Source of the DNA: Pomphorhynchus laevis
Taxonomy: Eukaryota > Acanthocephala > Palaeacanthocephala > Echinorhynchida > Pomphorhynchidae
NCBI GenBank assembly: GCA_012934845.2
Contig: WNNJ02000706.1
Coordinates: 1 to 64,000, forward strand
DNA length: 64,000 nucleotides
Reading direction: 5' to 3'
The translations under genes and the position numbers were made by a program. Below are positions 58,101 through 64,000 of this stretch, piece after piece. The stretch's first letter is position 1. Each line of letters starts with the position of its first letter. The notes under the pieces were generated by a model that made no database searches, was not told the DNA's origin, and saw only the letters and a list, made by a program, of their open reading frames with translations.

Positions 58101-61100
58101 AAAGCGTATATTTCATTACGATTTGTGCAATACCTTCATCCTTACATATTTTTCACTTGATTGATTACCATAAAGAAATATGTTTGTCTTGTTAGGATGT
58201 TTAAAAGGCTAGCAATGAATAAATTGTTGAAAGGCTAAACAAAGAAGACGAAAGTATCGTTTATTATTTAACTTACACTACAATAATGATTGCATACAAC
58301 ATTACATTAGGATACAATCAACAATTGTACAATCTTATAAGTCTGCATGCAAATAAAAAAATAATAACAAAAATGGAAATTTCTAACGGATCTTTTAGAA
58401 TATTCGACGTTTTATTTTAGATAAAAAATATTAGATAAATATAAAAATATTTGTATTATAATTAATAAATATATGTAATATAAAGTATGAGATAAATATT
58501 CGACATTTTAGTTTAGATAAAACTGTGTAGTTTAGTAAAATGCATTCACACTTTAATGTTGTTCTTCATTAAAATATCTATATGCCAATGTTTTGTGCCA
58601 CTGGTCAGATTTCAAAAATATGATATATACAAAATCATTAAAACGGAAGGTGCTCGGTGTCAATGTTAAATTTTCAAAATTGAAATGGCAAGACAACCCG
58701 CATGAGATAGAAAATTTATTGAATTTCGATTCCAGTTTGGAATCATCATCAGAAATTACAAGTAGTTAATTAAGTAGCCAAGAAAGTTCAAACTTTCTTG
58801 ACTACTAAATTTTTAAACAGTTTGAACTTTCTTAACTACTAAATTTTTGAACACTTTGACTTTCTTGACTACTTAATTTTTAAACAGTTTGAACTTTCTT
58901 GACTACTAAATTAACTCCTTACAATTTCTGATGATGATTCCAAACTGGAATCGAAAATTCAATAAATTTTCTACTTCATGCGGGGCGTCTTGACATTTCA
59001 ATTTTGAAATTGATTCAAAATTCAATATTAATATTGCTGAGAAAGAATACCGTATATAACAGTATACCATCATTAATATTGAATGATCTAAAATGTATGA
59101 TAATCAAATCGGATAACTGTACGTATTTTGTTATTCATATGTTTTTATTTTTTTATATATTTTATTTCATAGTATATTATTTATTATCTATCCATCTATA
59201 AAATTTTTCGCTTAATAAATTAAATAAATTTTTATATTTTATATTTTCAAAATAAATAATTATATATGTTTTGTACCAAACAAAATGCAATAAATTGCAC
59301 AATTGGTTGATAGTGTGTACTATTTGTGTTCTTCAATTAATGTATGTTAAACCTCTGAACAAACAAATATGAGGGATCAGAAACTTACAACTAACAAAGA
59401 ATCATTCACAAAAGAAAAACAGTAATTTAAATAGCACTTTCAGATGCATATGTATTTTTTGTTAAATTTTTGACCAATTGACCAATGATTATCAATATAT
59501 ACCAATTTGTATATTCTCAATATATTCCTTATATACTCAATATATTTGGAATCTAATATTTAATTAAAGTATAACTTTACCAAATATAAATTTAATTTAA
59601 GAGCCCAAATTGATTTATAATTTGGATTGTGAAGTGTAAATACAATAATTAAATCATAATTTCAATAACAATAATGATATTATAAATATCATTAATTATT
59701 AATTAATTGATAAATTATTCAAATTCGTGTTCTTTCATACTTCTGAGGTCCTGTAAGATACGATCAGTTATCCTCATCATGCTTTATGAATCATTTAATT
59801 ATATTGATTATTTTAATTATTAATTATATATTTTATTAACTAATTATATAAATTATATTAATTATTAATTATATGAATAATAAATATATTATTACTTATA
59901 TTAATATAATGTTTTACACTGAGAGAAATAATTTTGTTATTTTTTATCAACCAATTTGGCTTATTGTATATAAAATAGTAAGCACTTTCGCATTGTACTA
60001 TCAAATATTGATGTATTTCATCGATTTATATTTAATGTCAAATAAATATAAATATTACACTTTAATTATAGACATATGCGCATGTGTCTATAACAATTGC
60101 GGCCTGCCTTTCTTAATCGATTGACCCAAAATAATCTTTCCTAGTGTAAGCTTTAATTGTGTCAGTAAAATATTGAATTTGTGAATTTAGGTATTTCAAA
60201 CATATGAAGGTAATGCCAATGCATAATATTAAAATGCCTCTTTTGGAATTGTAAGTATCTGCTTTTATCTTCTTTTTTCAATATCTACGTTTTTAAAATA
60301 ATCTATATAAATGCAAAACGTTTAAATTATTAGTAGTACTCAATAATTGCAGACATTATATATGATTTCTAGATTATTAGGATTTGTTCTTAATTACCAA
60401 CAATTGTATGTATTTCCATTTATGATTTTCAACAAAGTGCAGAATGCGTGTGAAATTTTATACAAAATTGTTATTATTTGATTATCGATGCAATTTAAAC
60501 AGTTCGTAGTCGAAGTTTTCATGATTTTAATTACTTTTATTTCGATTAATTACTGAATGGTAAATGTAGAAAACCACTTTAAACTTTTTCACATTCGCAA
60601 TCATGAACAAAAACATCGTAATTTTCTAATGTATGCTGAAATATAAATAAGAGCTCACATACTCACATTTTCGTTCATGGTTGTAAGATAATAGTTTACC
60701 TTGAACTATAATCGATGTTCACTCGAATTATACTGATCTCTTATGTGAAGAATTTCACAGGAAATATTAGGTAAATGACGTAGCTTTGCTATCTAATTTT
60801 AAATAATAAACTAAATCATTTTTTCTGTTGCAAATATTCAGTTTTTTAATGGTTAAATGACTAAATGGTTTTATTCTATGGTTTATTATAAATATAAAAT
60901 TTTAAATGATAAAATGACTCTTTATGTTGCATTGATGTCGTAAACATACTGCCTTAGATTATATATTTTCAAACTTTATAACATATTTGACAATTATAGA
61001 TTATTAGTGTGAATAATTGATAAGTTCATCATATAATAATTTTAAATTAAACTTATTATTAAATTATTTTTTATTTTAGCTTCTATATTTTGTATATAAT

Positions 61101-61865
61101 TGATTTATAATTTGGATTATGAATTTATTTAAATAAAAAAATTTAAATAAATTTCTATATTTTATTTAAATAAAATATAGAAATGTTATTAATAAATTTA
61201 TTTTGTTTTAAAACAAATTAGTTATTAAATTACTTTTTATTTTAGCTTTTATATTAATATATTTTATTTTGTTTTTAATAAACAATTAAAAACTTATTGC
61301 TACTCTAACAATTAAATGATGTTTACGTTGCATCATGCTCTTTAAATTATTTTTTATTTAAATTTCTGCATTTTGTAATTAATAAACAATTAAAAACTTA
61401 TTGTTATGTAAGCAATTAACATGGTATTGACGTTGCATAATGTTTAAGCCTGCTTTTAAATCACATATTTAAACGCACAATTTTTCATTTATTTAAACAG
61501 CAAATAATTAAAAATACAGTCAATTAACATATGTTACGTATTATGCTACTTATTATTTCATAGGCATTTGGAGAACATTTCTTGCATAAATTTCAATTCA
61601 AAGATGTATCCCAATATTCAAAGTATGTTTTTTCTATTACAAACAGTTTGAACTTCTATATCTGTTTAAGGAATACTATTCACCTTATATAAGAAATATA
61701 ATCAAGAAATACCAAGATACAAGTTATCCTTCGAGAATAAATTTACTCTGTAATATTTGTATCATATTTTGTTACCATCAAAACTACCTTGATTTAAATT
61801 TAGGGTTCTCTGCAATATCGGCATGCAACAAAATGCTAATATCAGCAATCATGACAATGAAATAA
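52125..61865 (+). CDS. Candidate gene of short phase-2 exons, LRR-like repeats
   Basis: Eleven candidate exons, each open in one frame: 52125-52190, 53691-53756, 55349-55417, 56276-56341, 57306-57365, 57661-57708, 57876-57941, 60191-60250, 60373-60405, 61564-61622, 61804-61865 (stop TAA). Nearly all begin after TAG/CAG/AAG and end before GTAAG, GTAAC or GTATG. Nine exon lengths in a row are multiples of three with phase-2 borders, and the codon split across borders gives Leu or Ile in eight of nine cases. Peptides align loosely: VFSYAMNILFLSS, KFESSAVFTVNVS, LFKSNATLIVNAQNTF, VFKSYTMLIVNAKT, SFHSDVNIVGNISK, CYFANNSKLTISNP. One leucine-rich unit per phase-2 exon is how glycoprotein-hormone receptors and LGRs are built, but the motif is weak and no start exon or signal peptide is found. 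Exons 5, 6 and 9 are least certain. Confidence 0.4.
53337..53504. repeat. Foldback element F3
   Basis: Arms of roughly 75 bp (TTTTAGATTAGC, TATCATCTAAATGCTA, CTTCCTC...AGATGTT) pair with their complement around a short GAGTTACCAGAGTACCTCA centre. Within the first large intron of the candidate gene. No hammerhead strings. Confidence 0.75.
55585..56290. repeat. Direct repeat around a candidate exon
   Basis: 55670-55870 and 56075-56275 match (CAAACGATAAAATTAAATCC, a CCTATATAATG block, ACCTA(A/G)TTAATG, then a TTTAAACATAATTT-like end). The second copy runs into the exon at 56276; at the first, the corresponding position (about 55853) has a decayed look-alike without a donor. This suggests that exon plus intron were duplicated. 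Between the copies lies a microsatellite-like ATGTAATATATAATACATTGTATTAGATAT stretch (55960-56075). Confidence 0.6.
58670..59010. repeat. Foldback element F4 with hammerhead-like cores
   Basis: Arms (TTGAAATGGCAAGACAACCC... and complement) of about 100 bp flank an interior of 3-4 tandem GTTTGAACTTTCTTGACTAC-type units. Each arm reads, from the inside out, CTGATGA, T, GATTCC, AAACT, GGAATC, GAAA (58724-58752 on minus, 58928-58957 on plus): a perfect 6-bp helix II between the two core strings. After GAAA, ATT/AAT pairing is possible. Helix I is not seen. Same design as F1 with a different stem sequence. Confidence 0.65.
59011..60190. other. AT-rich stretch
   Basis: Contains a sliver of the PLE C-terminal region on minus (59160-59225). 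The frames at 59004-59201 and 59873-60124 are AT-rich translations without recognisable features. Confidence 0.4.
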
Positions 61866-61909
61866 AACAAATGTATGTATGCCGCAAAAATCAAGTTTTA
61901 CCAGTAAAT

Positions 61910-62450
61910 CAGATCAGATACCTGAGTCCAAATATTTTATACAAGATATAAATTAAAAATCAAATAATTAATTCTAAATAATAAATAATTGTATAAAGAT
62001 TTATATAATCTATATATAAAGTTAAAATTTTAATAATTAAATAGTAAATGATTATTACAAAAGATTTCAAAGTTACAATTTAAAATATATATGTAAAATA
62101 AAATTCATATTTTATGAATTGACTAATAACTAACAGATGATGATCAGAATAAGGAATATGAATACGATATATAAATTAATAATCAAGATTGATAATGAAT
62201 TATAAGATTTTATTATATATATTTATCAAGTAAAATTTAAAGCTGACATTTAAAATAAAATTAATTTTCATGATTTGAATAATAAATAACAGAGCATGTA
62301 AAATTAAAATTTAGAGTTAAAATTAAAAGTAAAATTTAATTTTTTAAATTGAATAATAATAAAATTTAAATTTTATAAATTGAATAATAAAGACCAGACG
62401 ATGTATAAGAACAAAGATTATAGGTGATCAGTAGGAACTGTTGTGTTATA
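61910..62450 (-). mobile_element. PLE 3' end fragments, reverse strand
   Basis: Starts with the element terminus (complement of TACGTAGACTCAGTTAGCTG in decayed form near 61920), followed by two or three copies of the AT-rich tail and the AATAACAGA(C)GATG block (about 62125, 62290, 62390), ending near the CTGATAG/GTTCCTCCTGATGA complement at 62420-62455. Confidence 0.55.
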
Positions 62451-62639
62451 AGGATTCGACATATATTCGTATTCAATGTAATAAGTACGAACAAATACTT
62501 TTGAGATTATTGGATTTTTGTTTGTTGAGCGACATATTTTGACAATTACTTTAAACTATGATATTTTTAGCATAATATAATTTCTTAAAAATTAAGTTTC
62601 CGTATAAGTATTTCAAAATATTATCTAAACGTTAGGAAA

Positions 62640-62935
62640 TTAAATATGGTAAAGAGCGTAAGCCTCAGTCAATTAAGCAAAGTGTCGGAAACGCCTTTAT
62701 TCACAATGTCACACAGGCAACCGAAACGACCAGTGTTTACCTTATTCTACTGATGAGGGTTGCCGGGTAATCATCATTTCGATGCTGAAGTGGTCGTCTA
62801 GAAGTGTCATGGTGACTGAAAGTGGTGAATCGAAGTCCAGTCTATCAAGCAACACCATTTAGTATAAATGCCGTATTTCGTAAGAAATCCTATACCGGTG
62901 TTTACTAAGCACATCTGTGCACTACTATTATATAT
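62640..62935 (+). repeat. SINE-like repeat S2, forward copy
   Basis: Holds GGCAACC-GAAAC...CTGATGAG-GGTTGCC, then an A-box-like GCTGAAGTGG (about 62792) and a B-box-like GAATCGAAGTCC (about 62845). The right end matches the left edge of the window in inverted orientation. A tRNA-derived head is likely but both boxes deviate from consensus. Confidence 0.55.
62716..62764 (+). ncRNA. Hammerhead-like core in SINE S2
   Basis: GGCAACC (62716-62722), GAAAC (62723-62727), a 22-nt spacer, CTGATGA (62750-62756), G, GGTTGCC (62758-62764). The 7-bp complement fits helix II in type II strand order, as in SINE S1. Helices I and III are not both formable in the spacer, so this is a core resemblance only. 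Confidence 0.35.
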
Positions 62936-62939
62936 ATAA

Positions 62940-63715
62940 TCGCAGAATGTGTAAAACTGTGCCCTGGGAGCTAAAAAGCTTCAGTTTCACAATCGTAGAT
63001 GTTGCCAATTCCGGAGTTTGATTACATTCAGAGCAGACTTCCTTATCACTCCTAGACGAGCTGATGGTAGCCGGCAGCACTCATCAGTATGGTGAACTAC
63101 CATCAGTCGTTTTGGCAGCCTTGTGATATACTTAAAAGGCATCTCCGAGAATTTGCTAACGTAGTAGCATAAGCAAAACCTTTTTAAACAACAATGTGCT
63201 TTTCGGATCATCCTAATTTTATTTAGCGGAAATTTTATTTGCTGTCGCAGCTTGCTTTCCCACAGGATCCTTTTATTGGATACATTTTCATAATATAATC
63301 GCAGAATGTGTAAAGCTGTGCTCCGGGAACTAAAAAGCTCCAGTTTCACATTCGTAGATGTTGCCGATTTCGGAGTTTGATTACATTCAGAGCCGACTTC
63401 CTTGTCACTCCTAGACGAGCTGATGGTAGCCGGTAGCACTTATCAATAGGGTGAACCACCATCAGTCGTATCGGCTGTATTGTGGAATATTTTAAAGCCA
63501 TCTCCGAAAATTTGCTAACTTAGTAGCATTAGCAAAACCTCTTTAAACTAACAGCGTGGTTTCTGGATCATCCTAATTTTATTTGGCAGGAATATTATTT
63601 GCTGTCGCTGCTTGCTTTCTCACAGGATCCTTTTATTGGATACATTTTCATAATATAATCGCAGAATGTGTAAAACTGTGTTCCGGTAGCTCATATATCA
63701 CAAGGCAGCCGAAAC
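62940..63715 (-). repeat. Repeat S3, tandem units of about 358 bp
   Basis: Units from about 62940 and 63297; a third starts at about 63655 but soon switches to an oppositely oriented piece (63692-63715, GGCAGCCGAAACGACTGA). On the minus strand each unit has AAAAC or GATAC, ACTGATGGT...ACCAT hairpin, CTGATGAG (TTGATAAG in unit 2), then A-box-like GCTCGTCTAGGAG and B-box-like ATCAAACTCC. The 150-codon minus frame 62987-63439 is a by-product. Related in layout to S2. Confidence 0.6.
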
Positions 63716-64000
63716 GACTGAAGAGGTTAGATCATTTGTTTACTCAAGTAGTGTCCATCATCATAGTGTAAAAATATTGTTGATACGGAATGAATCAATC
63801 ACTACAAAAAATGTTCTGCGGCAATCATTTTTGAGAAATCACTGATAGATCTAAAAAATTAGTTGTTTCATCGAGGATATTAGCGCATACAGATCGAAAG
63901 GGATTTTAAAGAGGTGCGACTGATGGATAGAAAACAATTATTGAAGAAAACGCATCCTGATAATTAGGAAGAATATGCAAATGTTGTCACCTTGCTTAAT
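63716..64000. other. Unassigned right edge
   Basis: No gene or repeat recognised; the plus frame 63583-63771 overlaps repeat S3 and is not supported. Confidence 0.4.

Noticed and set aside
1-62935. The inverted repeats at both window ends as terminal repeats of a giant element
   Set aside because: A third copy at 26945-27080 and the SINE-like boxes show a dispersed repeat; no capsid, integrase or polymerase genes of giant elements lie between.
62987-63439. 150-codon minus-strand protein
   Set aside because: It runs through tandem repeat S3 whose units are noncoding SINE-like DNA; the frame is not kept between units.

Overview
This is an AT-rich, gene-poor, repeat-dense window from an animal nuclear genome. 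Three things point to a metazoan. There is a mitochondrial AAA-protease gene (paraplegin type) split by spliceosomal GT-AG introns, two of them only 44 and 47 nt long. There is an aminergic-type class A GPCR. The mobile elements are of animal type: LINEs, a GIY-YIG Penelope-like element (PLE), a Tc1/mariner element and tRNA-derived SINEs. Very short introns and strong AT bias would fit a small parasitic invertebrate such as an orthonectid or dicyemid, but that is inference and nothing here proves the species.

Layout. 0-5.5 kb: reverse-strand PLE debris, LINE scraps and one hypothetical reading frame (4299-4748, -). 5.6-12 kb: two copies of one APE-type LINE (called LINE A here) placed head to head, 5' ends meeting near 8.34 kb. 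12.1-12.8 kb: a formerly coding stretch of unknown kind. 13.8-17.4 kb: four 3' exons of paraplegin; the 3.1-kb third intron of this set holds a Tc1/mariner element and a TPR-protein exon on the other strand. 17.9-19.9 kb: a tandem array of a tRNA-derived SINE. 20.4-34 kb: foldback elements, a hammerhead-bearing repeat (26.4 and 26.7 kb), a LINE endonuclease scrap, a perfect 417-bp triplication (29.4-30.6 kb) and many 3' ends of the PLE. 35.9-36.9 kb: the GPCR. 38.1-40.9 kb: an RTE-like LINE (LINE B). 42.6-46.8 kb: the best preserved PLE, with the GIY-YIG domain in front of the reverse transcriptase (Naiad type) and a partial copy upstream as a pseudo-LTR. 47-51.8 kb: CR1/L2-like, LINE A and LINE B pieces. 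52.1-61.9 kb: a candidate host gene of tiny phase-2 exons, one leucine-rich-repeat-like unit per exon. 62.6-64 kb: more SINE-type repeats, one of which recurs inverted at the window start.

The host genes do not form a pathway. The shared theme is in the repeats: several otherwise unrelated families (two tRNA-headed SINEs, the 26-kb repeat, foldbacks at 20.4 and 58.7 kb, and a repeat at 46.9 kb) each carry the two conserved strings of a hammerhead ribozyme core, CTGANGA and GAAA, next to mutually complementary flanks. This is the most interesting signal here. No copy has all three helices in textbook form, so activity is not claimed.
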